DNA of 64,000 nt, taken from contig NZ_CP089588.1 in assembly GCF_021249345.1 (NCBI RefSeq), positions 2,728,001 to 2,792,000 of the forward strand, written 5' to 3'. The stretch is from Halobacterium wangiae. Lineage in GTDB: Archaea; Halobacteriota; Halobacteria; Halobacteriales; Halobacteriaceae. How positions within the stretch are numbered: the stretch's first letter is position 1; each line of letters opens with the position of its first letter. Under the pieces are notes generated by a model. That model searched no databases. It was given only the letters and a program-made list of their open reading frames with translations, and was not told where the DNA came from. Positions 9,066 through 19,051 of the stretch are shown one piece after another. The translations under genes and the position numbers were made by a program.

Positions 9066-9089
9066 CGGTCGGGGCGCTCTGTCGGGGCA

Positions 9090-11621
9090 ATGGCCGACAT
9101 CGCCGACCGGTACGCCGACCTGCTCGCACGGTACAGTCGGTACGTCCTCGCCGTGTTGCTCGTGGCGACCGTCGTCATGGGTGTCGGTGCCGCCAACGTG
9201 GACGCCGGGCTCTCCATCTCCAGTTTCGGCGGCGACTCCACTGAGGCCGAGAAACTGACGTACGTCCGCGAGAACTTCTCGCCGGACGACCAGGACGTCA
9301 CCTCGATGCAGGTGGTCGTGCGCGGCGACGACGTCCTCTCGAAGGAGTCGCTGCTCGAGACGCTGCGGTTCCAGCGGGCCGTCCGCGGCAGCGGAACCGT
9401 CGGGCCGACGCTGCGCGACGGTCAGCCCACCGTCGGCATCGGTAACCTCGTCGCCACCGCCGCCATCCACGCCGAGTCCCAGGGACCGCCCGTCGCTCAG
9501 CCGACGCTCAACGAACAGATCGCCCAGATCGAGTCGATGTCCGCGGCCGAGGTCGAAGACGCCGTCCGGACTGCCCTTGACCCCGAGGCGGCGCGCGGCG
9601 GCACCGTGGACCCCTACACCTTGCTGGCGACCGACTACGAACCCGGGAGTACGACGGCCTCGGCGCGCGTCCTCTTCGTCTTCCAGCAGACCGACGGCGG
9701 CGACTCGCTGTCGACCGACGTCGTCGACGCTCAGCTCGCGACCCGCGGTCTCGCCGCAGACGAGATCCGCTCCGGGGACGCGTTCGTCTTCGGCGCCGGT
9801 ATCGTCGACGAGGAAGCCGGGAAGGCCACCGGGGAGAGCTTCGCGCTCATCACACCCGTCGCGCTCGTGTTGATCCTCCTCGTGCTCGGAATCGCGTACC
9901 GCGACCCGGTGGACGTCGTCCTCGCGCTCGCCGGGACGGTGCTCACGCTCGTCTGGATGGGTGGGTTCATGGGCTGGATGGACATCGGCGTCACCCAGAT
10001 ACTCATCGCGGTCCCGTTCCTCGTCGTCGGCCTCTCCATCGACTACGCGCTCCACGTCGTGATGCGGTACCGGGAGGCGCGACTCGCCGACGAGACGCTG
10101 TCGCCCCGGGGCGGGATGCGAGTCGGCCTCGCGGGCGTCACCGTCGCGCTCGCGGCGACGACGTTCACGACCGCCGTCGGGTTCCTCTCGAACACGGTGA
10201 GCCCAATCCAGCCCATCGCGGAGTTTGGCCTCGTGAGCGCCGCGGGCATCGTCTCCGCGTTCGTCGTCTTCGCGGTGCTGTTGCCGACGGTCAAACTCGA
10301 GGTAGACGCCGTCCTCGAACGGTTCGGCTTCGACCACCGCAAGCGCGCGTTCGGGACGGTGGGCGTCGCGAACCGCGTCGTCGGCGTCGGGACGACCGTC
10401 GCCCGTCGCGCACCCATCGCCATCGTGGCACTGGCGCTGGTCACGAGCGCGGCCGGCGGCTACGCCGCGACCGACATCGACACGTCGATCGACCAGGTCG
10501 ACTTCCTCCCCCGGGAATCGCCGGAGTGGATGGACTCGCTGCCCGGTCCGTTCGCGCCCAGCGACTACCAGCTCCGCGAGAACGTTGTCTTCCTTAACGA
10601 TAACTTCGTGCAGTCGCGCGACAGGACGACGGCGTACGTCCTCGTCGAGGGGTCTGTCACGGACCCCGACACGCTCGAACGGGTCGCAGCGGGCGAGTCC
10701 GCTGTCGCCGACACCACCTCGGCGGTCCAGCTAGCGAACGGCCGTCCGGACCTCGACAGTCCGCTCGCGCTCGTCCGCGAGACGGCCGCCGAGAACGAGA
10801 CGTTCGCCGCGCTCGTCGAGCGCAACGACGACGACGGTGACGGTGTCCCCGACCAGAACCTCGCGGTGATCTACGACGCGCTGTTCGCCAACGACCCGGC
10901 CGCGGCGAGTACGGTCCTCCACCGCGTCGACGGCGACTACCGTGCGCTGAACGTGCGGGTCGGGGTCTCCGCGAGCGCGCCGACGGCCACCATAACCACC
11001 GAGATGCGTTCGGTCGCCGAGACGGTGGCCGGAGACTCCGAGCTGACCGCCACGGCGACCGGTCCACCGGTCGTCGACGAACTCGTCCAGCGGGACCTGC
11101 TCCGGACGCTCGTCGAGACGTTCCTGCTGACGCTCGGTGTCATCCTCGCGTTCCTCACCGTCCTGTTCTACCGGCGGTACGACGCGCCGTTGCTCGGCGC
11201 CGTGACGCTGGTCCCTGTCGTCGGTGCACTCGGCTGGATCCTCGGGACGATGTACCTCTTCGACATCCCGTTCACGACGGAGACGGCGGTCATCGCGAGC
11301 ATCGCGATCGGGCTCGGCGTCGACTACGCCATCCACGTCAGCGAGCGGTTCGTCCACGAACTCGACGGGACGACCGACGTCTCCGACGCACTCGACGCGA
11401 CCGTCAGCGGGACGGGCGGCGCACTGCTCGCCAGCGCCGTCTCGACGGCGGCCGGGTTCGGGGTACTCGTGTTCGCGCTCGTCCCCTCGCTCCGGCGATT
11501 CGGCGCGGTGACGAGTGCGACCATCGTCTTCGCTTTCGTCGCGAGCGTCGTCGTCCTGCCGAGCCTGCTGACACTCTGGCACCGCTACCGGGGCGCTGAG
11601 GCGGACGCGGTTCACTCCTGA
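9090..11621 (+). CDS. RND superfamily transporter (MMPL/HpnN-like)
   Basis: An 843-residue membrane exporter made of two homologous halves. Each half has a membrane helix, a large extracytoplasmic loop of roughly 190-260 residues, and a bundle of five helices. The paired family motif GLSIDYALHVVMRYRE (first half) and GLGVDYAIHVSERF (second half) contains the membrane Asp expected to carry protons. Members export lipids, hopanoids or hydrophobic compounds; the substrate here is not visible. There is no membrane-fusion or outer-membrane partner, as expected for an archaeon. Control by the divergent TrmB-type regulator is likely. Confidence 0.88.
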   Translation: MADIADRYADLLARYSRYVLAVLLVATVVMGVGAANVDAGLSISSFGGDSTEAEKLTYVRENFSPDDQDVTSMQVVVRGDDVLSKESLLETLRFQRAVRGSGTVGPTLRDGQPTVGIGNLVATAAIHAESQGPPVAQPTLNEQIAQIESMSAAEVEDAVRTALDPEAARGGTVDPYTLLATDYEPGSTTASARVLFVFQQTDGGDSLSTDVVDAQLATRGLAADEIRSGDAFVFGAGIVDEEAGKATGESFALITPVALVLILLVLGIAYRDPVDVVLALAGTVLTLVWMGGFMGWMDIGVTQILIAVPFLVVGLSIDYALHVVMRYREARLADETLSPRGGMRVGLAGVTVALAATTFTTAVGFLSNTVSPIQPIAEFGLVSAAGIVSAFVVFAVLLPTVKLEVDAVLERFGFDHRKRAFGTVGVANRVVGVGTTVARRAPIAIVALALVTSAAGGYAATDIDTSIDQVDFLPRESPEWMDSLPGPFAPSDYQLRENVVFLNDNFVQSRDRTTAYVLVEGSVTDPDTLERVAAGESAVADTTSAVQLANGRPDLDSPLALVRETAAENETFAALVERNDDDGDGVPDQNLAVIYDALFANDPAAASTVLHRVDGDYRALNVRVGVSASAPTATITTEMRSVAETVAGDSELTATATGPPVVDELVQRDLLRTLVETFLLTLGVILAFLTVLFYRRYDAPLLGAVTLVPVVGALGWILGTMYLFDIPFTTETAVIASIAIGLGVDYAIHVSERFVHELDGTTDVSDALDATVSGTGGALLASAVSTAAGFGVLVFALVPSLRRFGAVTSATIVFAFVASVVVLPSLLTLWHRYRGAEADAVHS

Positions 11622-11722
11622 CGCCCGCCCCGACGCGACGACGGGACGGTCAGCCGGACCGGTCCGCTGGCTAACACGGGCGTTACGTTCATTTCCCCGT
11701 CGCCCCAACTGTCCCGTAGGGA

Positions 11723-12196
11723 ATGCGCCGGGATTACTTCGAACTGGACGTGACGGGCGTCGACTGGGTCGACGAGGGCGGCGAGCCGAGCAAGCCGAAC
11801 GTCGTCATCGAGTTCACAGGCGACGTCGACGACCTCCGGGACCACCTCACAGACAACGACGGTGAACTGCTCGACGCCGGCGAAACTGACGCCACGTTCC
11901 GCCTCACGGACGACGTCGAAGAACGGGGCGCGTCTGGCGTCGTCGCGGTGACCAACCGCATCACGGGGGACTTCGTCCTCGAACTGAACGAGGACGCCGA
12001 GGACGTCTTCACGTTCATCCGCGCGGCGCGCCGCTACGGCGAGGCGACGGACGACGACGAGGGCCGCTACCGCGTAGAGATACGCGTCGACGGCGAGGAG
12101 CTGGTCGTCTACGACAAGTCGACGTTCCTCGTCTACAGCCGGGACGGCGACCTCCTCCGGGGGGACAGCCTCATCCCGAGCGGCATCGAACTGTAG
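11723..12196 (+). CDS. Conserved haloarchaeal protein, possibly DUF5793
   Basis: A 157-residue, very acidic soluble protein (MRRDYFELDVTGVDWVD). I recognise the general type as a haloarchaeal conserved protein, possibly the DUF5793 family, but no function is known to me. It is predicted mostly beta with repeated short acidic loops, no cysteines, no membrane segment and no signal. It lies 101 bp after the RND transporter and 64 bp before the phosphohexomutase, same strand. Function unassigned. Confidence 0.7.
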   Translation: MRRDYFELDVTGVDWVDEGGEPSKPNVVIEFTGDVDDLRDHLTDNDGELLDAGETDATFRLTDDVEERGASGVVAVTNRITGDFVLELNEDAEDVFTFIRAARRYGEATDDDEGRYRVEIRVDGEELVVYDKSTFLVYSRDGDLLRGDSLIPSGIEL

Positions 12197-12260
12197 GGAC
12201 CACGCTCTTTCGACGGCCGTATCACCGGGAGCTAAGTGCGAGCGTCCGCTCCCTCCGGAC

Positions 12261-13622
12261 ATGGAACTGTTCGGTACGGCAGGTATCCGAGGAGACGCCG
12301 TCGAGCGCGTGCACCCGGAACTCGCGCTCGCTGTCGGGACCGCGGCGGGCGGTGAGGCACGGGGGGACGGCGACCGCGAGTTCGTGGTCGCTCGCGACGG
12401 CCGCGAGACGGGACCGGCGCTCGTCGCGGCGATGACCGCCGGGCTCGAAGCCGCAGGGGCGCGCGTGCACCGAGCTGGCGTATTGCCGACGCCCGCGCTC
12501 GCCTACGCCTCCCGGAACCGCCGAGGGGTGCAGGTGACCGCCAGCCACAACCCACCGGAGGACAACGGCATCAAACTGTTCGTGGACGGCTCGGAGTACG
12601 ACCGCGAGCGCGAGCGAGCCGTCGCGGACCGCGTCGACGGGGCCGCGACGTACGCCGACTGGGACGAGTGGGGCGGCTCCGAGTCCGTCGAGGTGCTCAC
12701 GGACTACCGCGACGCCGTCGCTACGTACGCCAGCGAGTTCGGCGCGCCTCTCGACGGCCAGACCGTCGTCGTCGACTGCGGGAACGGCGTCGCGAGCCTC
12801 GCCACACCACAGGTGCTCCGGCGACTCGGCGCCCACGTCGTGACGCTGAACGCGAACGTGGACGGCCACTTCCCCGGCCGACCGAGCAAGCCGACGCCGG
12901 AGACGATCACCGACCTGCGCGCGTTCGTCGCCGATAGCGACGCGGTGTTCGGTATCGCCCACGACGGCGACGCCGACCGCATCGTCGTCGTCGACGGCGA
13001 CGGGGACGTCGTCCACGAGGACACCGTCCTCGCGATTCTCGCCGAACACTACACCCGGGAGAGCGACGCCGCGGAGCCGGTGGTCGTGACGACGCCGAAC
13101 GCGTCCGCGCGCATCGACGAGCGCGTCGCGGAGGCCGGCGGTCGCGTCGAGCGCGTCCGACTCGGTGCGCTCCACGAGGGCATCGCGGCCGCCGAGGCCC
13201 GGGGCGACGACGTGGTGTTCGCCGCGGAGCCGTGGAAACACGTCCACACCGGGTTCGGCGGCTGGATAGACGGCATCGCGTCCGCCGCGGTGCTCTCGCG
13301 ACTCGTGGCCTACGAAGGCGGACTCGCACCGCTCCGCGAACCGGTCACCGAGCGTCCGTACCGGAAGGTCAGCGTCGACTGCGCCGACGACCGGAAGGTC
13401 CCCGCGATGGACGAACTCGCGCAAGCACTGCCCGCAGCCTACCCCGACGCCGAGGTCGACACCGAGTACGGCGTCCGCCTCGAGTTCCCGGACGCGTCGT
13501 GGACGCTCGTGCGTCCGAGCGGGACGGAGCCGTACGTCCGCGTGTACGCCGAGAGCGACGACGTCGACGCACTGGTAGACGACGTCGCCGCCGTCGTCGA
13601 GGACGCCGTGCGTTCGGCCTGA
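12261..13622 (+). CDS. Phosphohexomutase (phosphoglucosamine/phosphomannomutase, GlmM-like)
   Basis: A 453-residue member of the alpha-D-phosphohexomutase family, which moves phosphate between C1 and C6 of hexoses for sugar-nucleotide synthesis. The catalytic serine loop is TASHNPPEDNGIK with Ser95, the Mg-binding loop is DGDAD at Asp235/237/239, and the C-terminal phosphate-binding loop is RPSGTEPYVRVY at about 418-429. The sugar-specificity loop reads FAAEPWKHVH, closer to glucosamine-type enzymes than to GEMSGH phosphomannomutases, but this is not decisive. It stands alone upstream of the BMP importer. Cytosolic. Confidence 0.88.
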   Translation: MELFGTAGIRGDAVERVHPELALAVGTAAGGEARGDGDREFVVARDGRETGPALVAAMTAGLEAAGARVHRAGVLPTPALAYASRNRRGVQVTASHNPPEDNGIKLFVDGSEYDRERERAVADRVDGAATYADWDEWGGSESVEVLTDYRDAVATYASEFGAPLDGQTVVVDCGNGVASLATPQVLRRLGAHVVTLNANVDGHFPGRPSKPTPETITDLRAFVADSDAVFGIAHDGDADRIVVVDGDGDVVHEDTVLAILAEHYTRESDAAEPVVVTTPNASARIDERVAEAGGRVERVRLGALHEGIAAAEARGDDVVFAAEPWKHVHTGFGGWIDGIASAAVLSRLVAYEGGLAPLREPVTERPYRKVSVDCADDRKVPAMDELAQALPAAYPDAEVDTEYGVRLEFPDASWTLVRPSGTEPYVRVYAESDDVDALVDDVAAVVEDAVRSA

Positions 13623-13663
13623 GCCGGACGACGATTTCTGGCCGGTCGCCCCCTGAAACGACG

Positions 13664-13671
13664 CTTTTATC
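13664..13671 (+). promoter_or_regulatory. TATA box of the BMP transporter operon
   Basis: CTTTTATC lies 30-37 bp before the ATG at 13701, directly after the mutase gene. It marks the start of a separate transport operon. Confidence 0.5.
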
Positions 13672-13700
13672 AGGGTACGTACTACTCGTTAGAGCCAACT

Positions 13701-14849
13701 ATGTCCGACTTCGATCGGCGCGAGTTCATCAAGGCAACGGCGGGACTTGGAGCGGTCGGTCTCGGCGGCATCGCTGGCTGTACCGGCGGCCCCTCGGACG
13801 GCGACGAGGACACGACGACCTCGACGACCACGACCTCGGACGACTCCGGGACGGACACCGAGACGACGACCGAGCAGTCCGACCCGACACAGATCGGGAT
13901 GGTGTACGCGACGGGCGGACTCGGCGACGGGTCGTTCAACGACCAGGCCCAGCAGGGCATCCAGCAGGCTGCCGAGGACTTCAACGTCGAGTACGACGAG
14001 ACCCAGCCCGACGACGTCCCGCAGTTCAGTAACTACCAGCAGCAGCTCGCGAGCTCCACCGACCCGGACTACGACCTGGTCTCCTGTATCGGGTTCCTGC
14101 AGGCGGACGCGCTCAGTGAGACGTCCGAGAGCTACCCCGACCAGAACTTCCAGATTGTCGACTCCGTCGTCGAGGCGAACAACGTCGGAAACTACGTCTT
14201 CCAGGAGCACGAGGGCTCGTACCTCGTCGGCGTGCTCGCTGCGATGCTGACGTCCCAGAGCTTCGAAGCGGGTGCCGGCTCCACGAACCCGGAGGCCTCG
14301 ACCGTCGGCTTCGTCGGCGGCGTCGAGGGCGCGCTCATCGGGAAGTTCGAGGCAGGGTTCAAGGCGGGCGTTCAGGCCGTCGACGAGAACATCGAGGTCC
14401 AGACGTCCTACGTGGGTAGCTTCAACGACCCGAGCGGCGGGCAGGAGGCCGCCCTCGCGATGTACAACGACGGCGCGGACGTCGTCTACCACGCCTCCGG
14501 CAACACCGGCACCGGTGTGTTCCAGGCGGCCCAGGAGCAGGGTCGGTTCGCCATCGGCGTCGACCGCGACCAGTCCGTGACGAAGGACAGCTACCAGGAC
14601 GTCATCCTGGCGAGCATGGTCAAGCGCGTCGACACGGCAGTGTACAACGCCGTCGAAGCGACGGTCAACGACGAGTTCGAGGGTGGCAGTACCACGACGC
14701 TCGGCCTGGAGCAGGACGGTGTGGCCTGCGTCTACGGTCAGCAGCTCGGCTCGGAGATCCCCGAGGACTCGAAGACCGCCGTCAGCGACGCTCGCGACGG
14801 CATCATCGCCGGAGACATCTCGGTCCCGCAGGACCCGTCGAACGTCTAA
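13701..14849 (+). CDS. BMP-family ABC transporter substrate-binding lipoprotein (nucleoside type)
   Basis: A 382-residue extracellular binding protein. The N-terminus has the twin arginines Arg6-Arg7 (DRREFIKATAG) and a lipobox ending at Cys27 (GGIAGC), so it is exported folded by Tat and lipid-anchored. A Thr/Asp-rich linker follows, then the Bmp/PnrA-like domain with the diagnostic start IGMVYATGGLGDGSFNDQAQQG and the VGFVGGVEGALIGKFEAGF block. Characterised BMP proteins bind purine or pyrimidine nucleosides. It begins a four-gene importer operon, and downstream cytidine deaminase and phosphorylase genes support nucleosides as cargo. Confidence 0.92.
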   Translation: MSDFDRREFIKATAGLGAVGLGGIAGCTGGPSDGDEDTTTSTTTTSDDSGTDTETTTEQSDPTQIGMVYATGGLGDGSFNDQAQQGIQQAAEDFNVEYDETQPDDVPQFSNYQQQLASSTDPDYDLVSCIGFLQADALSETSESYPDQNFQIVDSVVEANNVGNYVFQEHEGSYLVGVLAAMLTSQSFEAGAGSTNPEASTVGFVGGVEGALIGKFEAGFKAGVQAVDENIEVQTSYVGSFNDPSGGQEAALAMYNDGADVVYHASGNTGTGVFQAAQEQGRFAIGVDRDQSVTKDSYQDVILASMVKRVDTAVYNAVEATVNDEFEGGSTTTLGLEQDGVACVYGQQLGSEIPEDSKTAVSDARDGIIAGDISVPQDPSNV

Positions 14850-14884
14850 GCGCGTCGACTCCACTTCACTGGTAACTGTACGAA

Positions 14885-16453
14885 ATGAGCCAAACGGACG
14901 CGGCTGTCCGACTCGAATCGATCACGAAGCGCTTCCCTGGCGTCGTCGCCAACGACGAGGTAAACCTCTCCGTCGAACGCGGCACGGTGCACGCGCTGCT
15001 CGGCGAGAACGGCGCAGGGAAGACGACCCTGATGAACGTCCTCTACGGGCTGTACCAGCCCACAGACGGCCGCATCGTCGTGAACGGCGAACCCCGTGAC
15101 TTCGACTCCCCGCGGGACGCCATCGACGCTGGTATCGGGATGATCCACCAGCACTTCATGCTCGTGGACCCGATGACCATCGCCGAGAACATCGCGCTCG
15201 GCAACGAACCCCGGAAGTGGGGTGGCCTCGCCGTCGACCAGGAGGCTACCCGCCGGGAGGTCGTCGAACTGAGCGAACGCTACGGGTTCGACGTCGACCC
15301 CGACCAGACCGTCGCCGAGGCGAGCGTCGGCGTCCAGCAGCGCGTCGAGATTCTGAAGGCGCTCTACCGTGGCGCGGACATCCTCATCCTCGACGAGCCG
15401 ACGGCGGTGCTCACGCCCCAGGAGGTCGAGGACCTCTTCGGCGTGCTCGACGAACTCACCGAACAGGGGAAGACGGTTATCTTCATCACGCACAAACTCG
15501 GTGAGGCGATGCACGCTGCCGACGACGTCACCGTCCTCCGGGACGGGAAGCACGTCGGCTCGGTCGACGCCGGCGAGACGTCCCGGGAGGAACTCGCCGA
15601 ACTGATGGTCGGCCGCGAGGTCATCCTGGAGGTCCAGAAGCAGCCAGCCGACGTCGGCGAGCGGGTACTCGGCGTCGACTCCCTCTCGGTGCGCGACGAC
15701 CGGGACGTCCCGGCGGTCCGCGACGTCTCGTTCAGCGTCCGCGAGGGCGAGGTGTTCGGCATCGCGGGCGTCGACGGGAACGGGCAGTCCGAACTGATCG
15801 AGGCGATCACCGGCCTGCGCGAACCGGAGTCCGGCACCGTCACGTTCGAGGGCCGAGACCTCTCGGAGGACTCGCGGCGCGAACGGATCGACAACGGGAT
15901 GGCCTACATCCCCGAGGACCGCCAGGAGCGCGGCCTCGTGATGGAGTTCGACCTCGTCGAGAACGGCATCCTCGGCAGCCAGCACAGCGCGCCGTTCGCC
16001 GGGAGCGGCCGCATCGACTGGGAGCAATCGCGGGACCACGCCGAACACGTCGTCGAGGCGTACGACGTGCGCCCGCCGAACGCCGACAACGACGCCGCGT
16101 CGCTGTCTGGCGGCAACCAGCAGAAGTTCATCGTCGGCCGCGAGTTCGAACGCGACCCGCGACTCGTCGTCGCCACACACCCGACGCGCGGGGTCGACAT
16201 CGGCTCCCAGGAGTTCATCCACGACCGCCTGCTGGGGCTGCGCGAGGACGACCGTGCGGTGTTGCTCGTCTCCTCGAAACTCGACGAGGTCCAGGGGCTC
16301 TCCGATCGCCTCGCGGTGATGCACGACGGCGACCTGATGGCCGTCGTCGACCCCGAGGCGATCAGCGAGGAGAACCTCGGCCTGCTGATGGCCGGTGAGT
16401 ACCCGGAGGACTATCCGAGCGCGGAGACGGCAACGCCGGAGGTGGAGTCGTGA
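14885..16453 (+). CDS. Nucleoside ABC importer, double ATPase subunit (RbsA/YufO-like)
   Basis: A 522-residue protein with two fused ABC domains. The first has Walker A GENGAGKT (residues 40-47), a degenerate signature SVGVQQR and Walker B ILILDEPTA. The second has a degenerate Walker A GVDGNGQSE, a good signature LSGGNQQK and the typical TRGVDIG switch. This asymmetry is normal for the RbsA/YufO class, where the two sites are not equivalent. It sits 35 bp after the binding protein and overlaps the first permease by 4 bp (GTGA), so translation is coupled. Cytoplasmic face of the membrane. Confidence 0.94.
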   Translation: MSQTDAAVRLESITKRFPGVVANDEVNLSVERGTVHALLGENGAGKTTLMNVLYGLYQPTDGRIVVNGEPRDFDSPRDAIDAGIGMIHQHFMLVDPMTIAENIALGNEPRKWGGLAVDQEATRREVVELSERYGFDVDPDQTVAEASVGVQQRVEILKALYRGADILILDEPTAVLTPQEVEDLFGVLDELTEQGKTVIFITHKLGEAMHAADDVTVLRDGKHVGSVDAGETSREELAELMVGREVILEVQKQPADVGERVLGVDSLSVRDDRDVPAVRDVSFSVREGEVFGIAGVDGNGQSELIEAITGLREPESGTVTFEGRDLSEDSRRERIDNGMAYIPEDRQERGLVMEFDLVENGILGSQHSAPFAGSGRIDWEQSRDHAEHVVEAYDVRPPNADNDAASLSGGNQQKFIVGREFERDPRLVVATHPTRGVDIGSQEFIHDRLLGLREDDRAVLLVSSKLDEVQGLSDRLAVMHDGDLMAVVDPEAISEENLGLLMAGEYPEDYPSAETATPEVES

Positions 16454-17727
16454 ACCTGCGCGACCGGGCGCAGGCCGCGATGACCCGGCTCGTACACGCC
16501 TCGGGCGTCGAGCGACTGTTCATCAGCCTCTCCGCACTGCTCCTCTCGATCCTCATCGGCGCCGTCATCATCCTCGCCGCCGGTCGCATGACCGACTGCG
16601 GGACCGCAGTGTACACGCTTGCGTTCCCGGGCAGTCTGATCACCGGACTGGTTGGCGGGGACGCGATCTTCTCGATGGGGTTCTGTTACGACCCGATCTC
16701 CGTCTACGACAAACTGTTCCTCGGCGCACTCGGGGACGTCGTCAACAACCCGACGAACGGCCAGTTCGCCACGACGCTCGCGGAGACGACCATCCTCATC
16801 TTCACGGGCGTCGCGGTCGCGATCGCGTTCCGCGCGGGCATCTTCAACATCGGGGCACAGGGCCAGCTCGTCGTGGGCGCACTGCTCACCGCGGTCGTCC
16901 TCGTCTACGTCGCACCGACGTTCTCGGGCCTCGGCGTCGTCGGGACGCTCCTCTTGCTGCCGTTCGGCATCCTGCTCGGTGCGCTCGGCGGTGGCGCCTA
17001 CGGGGCGCTCCCGGGCGCGCTGAAGGCGTACGCGGACGCAAACGAGGTCATCACGACGATCATGTTGAACTTCGTCGCCACGTCGGTCGCCCTCTACCTG
17101 GTGTCCGACCACTTCAAGGACCCGGAGAGTTTCGCCGACCAGACAGTCGCGCTCCCCGACTTCTCGCTGTTCCCGTCGCTGCTGTTCCGGGCACGCGACG
17201 ACTTCTCGCTCGTCGCGCTCGGGCTCGGCGTGCTCACGCTCCTCGGCATCTGGTACGTGCTCACGCGAACCTCGTTCGGCTACGACGTGCGCACGAGCGG
17301 TCTCCAGCCGGACGCCGCCGAGTACGGCGGCGTGGACGCCGACCGCACTATCGTCTCCAGCATGGCACTGTCGGGCGCGCTCGCCGGCGTCGGCGGCGCC
17401 GTCTACGTGCTGATGGTGCTCGGCAACTTCCAGACCGGCGTCCCGTCGTACGGCTTCGACGGCATCACGGTCTCCATCCTGGCGGGCAACAACCCGCTCG
17501 GCGTCGGCTTCGCGGCGTTCCTCTTCGGCGTGCTGAAGAGCGGCTCCATCGTCGTGCAGGTCGGCTCCGACGTGCCACCGGAGCTCGTCGGCGTGCTCCG
17601 CGGACTCATCATCCTGTTCGTCGCCATGCCGGAGTTCTTCCGGATGGCCGGCCGCAAGTTCTACTCGGTCCAGCCGACCGGGACACAGCCCGTCGCCGCG
17701 GACGGCGGAGGTGGGTCCGATGAGTGA
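16450..17727 (+). CDS. Nucleoside ABC importer permease 1
   Basis: A 425-residue integral membrane permease of the BPD_transp_2 family with about ten helices. The typical FRAGIFNIGAQGQLVVGAL segment (family motif FNIGxxGQ) is near residue 130. It begins with GTG inside the ATPase stop region (GTGA overlap) and overlaps the next permease by 8 bp. It forms the channel with permease 2. A C-terminal Gly/Pro-rich tail (SVQPTGTQPVAADGG) is unremarkable. Confidence 0.92.
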   Translation: MNLRDRAQAAMTRLVHASGVERLFISLSALLLSILIGAVIILAAGRMTDCGTAVYTLAFPGSLITGLVGGDAIFSMGFCYDPISVYDKLFLGALGDVVNNPTNGQFATTLAETTILIFTGVAVAIAFRAGIFNIGAQGQLVVGALLTAVVLVYVAPTFSGLGVVGTLLLLPFGILLGALGGGAYGALPGALKAYADANEVITTIMLNFVATSVALYLVSDHFKDPESFADQTVALPDFSLFPSLLFRARDDFSLVALGLGVLTLLGIWYVLTRTSFGYDVRTSGLQPDAAEYGGVDADRTIVSSMALSGALAGVGGAVYVLMVLGNFQTGVPSYGFDGITVSILAGNNPLGVGFAAFLFGVLKSGSIVVQVGSDVPPELVGVLRGLIILFVAMPEFFRMAGRKFYSVQPTGTQPVAADGGGGSDE

Positions 17728-18913
17728 CGCGTCCATCCGCGGGCGCACCGAGGCTGCCGTCCGGGGCGCTCACGGCCGGCTGTTCGAGGGGCGCAGTCTC
17801 CTCCAGCAGATCGTCATCGGCGTCTCGCTGCTCGCGGCGCTCGGACTGCTCGCGACGGGCATCTTCGCGCCCGACTCGACGGCGAGAGACCTCCTCGCCA
17901 TCGTGTTCGCCGACTCGACACTCGGCGCCACGCTGCGGCTGTCGGTTCCCATCGCGTTCGCCGCGCTCGGTGGCATCTTCGCGGAGAAGAGCGGGGTCAT
18001 CAACATCGGTCTTGAGGGGCTGCTCATCATCTCCGCGTTCACCGGCATCTGGGCGACGGACCTGACGGGCAGCGTCTGGATGGGGCTGCTCGGCGGCGTC
18101 GTCGCCAGCACGCTGCTCGCCGGCCTGTTCGCGGTGGTCTGCATCGAGTTCCGCGCCGACCAGATCATCGCGGGGCTGGCCGTCTGGCTCATCGCACTCG
18201 GCCTCGCGCCGTTCGCGTCCTCCGTCATCTACGGGGGGACGACCTCCGACAGCGTCCCCACGTTCCAGTCGCTCCCGAACATGACGGTGCCCTTCGTGTC
18301 GGAGTTCGTCACGACGCCGCTGGGCTTCGTCGTCGAACTCCCGGTCGTCGGCGTCCTCGACCTCCAGTCGTCGCTCGTCGGCATCCCGTTCTTCGGGGCA
18401 CTGTTCAAGGCCAACCCCACGGTCTACCTGATGTTCGCGGCCGTCGCGCTGTCGTGGTACACGCTCAACCGCACCGCGTTCGGGCGGTGGGTGGTCGCCA
18501 GCGGCGAGAACCCGAAGGCCCTCGACACCGCCGGCGTGAACGTCCACCGCGTGCGCTACGTCGCGGTCTTGCTGTCGGGTGTGCTGGCTGGTGTCGGCGG
18601 CGCGGCGCTCGCGCTCGGCATCGGTCAGTTCACCGGGAACGGTCCGACGATGGTCAACGGCAAGGGGTTCATCGCCATCGTCGCCTACCTGTTCGGGAAC
18701 TACAACCCCATCGGGGCGTTCCTCTCGACGATGCTGTTCGCGGGCCTCGACGCCGTCCAGTTGACCCTGCAGGCGCGGGACGTCTTCCAGGTGCCGCGAC
18801 CGCTCGTGCGCACCGTCCCGTACGTCACCGTCATCGTCGTGCTCGCGCTGTTCGGTCGCACCCGCCTCCCGGAGGCGGCCGGCGACCACTACGAGTCCGG
18901 CGAGGGCGAGTGA
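17720..18913 (+). CDS. Nucleoside ABC importer permease 2
   Basis: A 397-residue second permease of the same family, with the matching FAEKSGVINIGLEGLLIISAF motif near residue 95. I start it at the ATG at 17720 (MSDASIRGR), which overlaps permease 1 by 8 bp, rather than at a GTG 9 bp earlier. About eight to ten membrane helices. Its size and motif differ from permease 1, as in BMP-type importers that use a heterodimer. Confidence 0.92.
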   Translation: MSDASIRGRTEAAVRGAHGRLFEGRSLLQQIVIGVSLLAALGLLATGIFAPDSTARDLLAIVFADSTLGATLRLSVPIAFAALGGIFAEKSGVINIGLEGLLIISAFTGIWATDLTGSVWMGLLGGVVASTLLAGLFAVVCIEFRADQIIAGLAVWLIALGLAPFASSVIYGGTTSDSVPTFQSLPNMTVPFVSEFVTTPLGFVVELPVVGVLDLQSSLVGIPFFGALFKANPTVYLMFAAVALSWYTLNRTAFGRWVVASGENPKALDTAGVNVHRVRYVAVLLSGVLAGVGGAALALGIGQFTGNGPTMVNGKGFIAIVAYLFGNYNPIGAFLSTMLFAGLDAVQLTLQARDVFQVPRPLVRTVPYVTVIVVLALFGRTRLPEAAGDHYESGEGE

Positions 18914-19051
18914 GGCGGTAGTTCGGCCCCACGAACACCCGCCTTCGAAACGGATTAACGCCACCCTCTGGGTCCATAGCGGCCCCATAACCGGACTCTG
19001 GAGGGGCGGAGTCGCCCAACGACTAACCGTCTCGGAGGCGTACCTGTGGGC

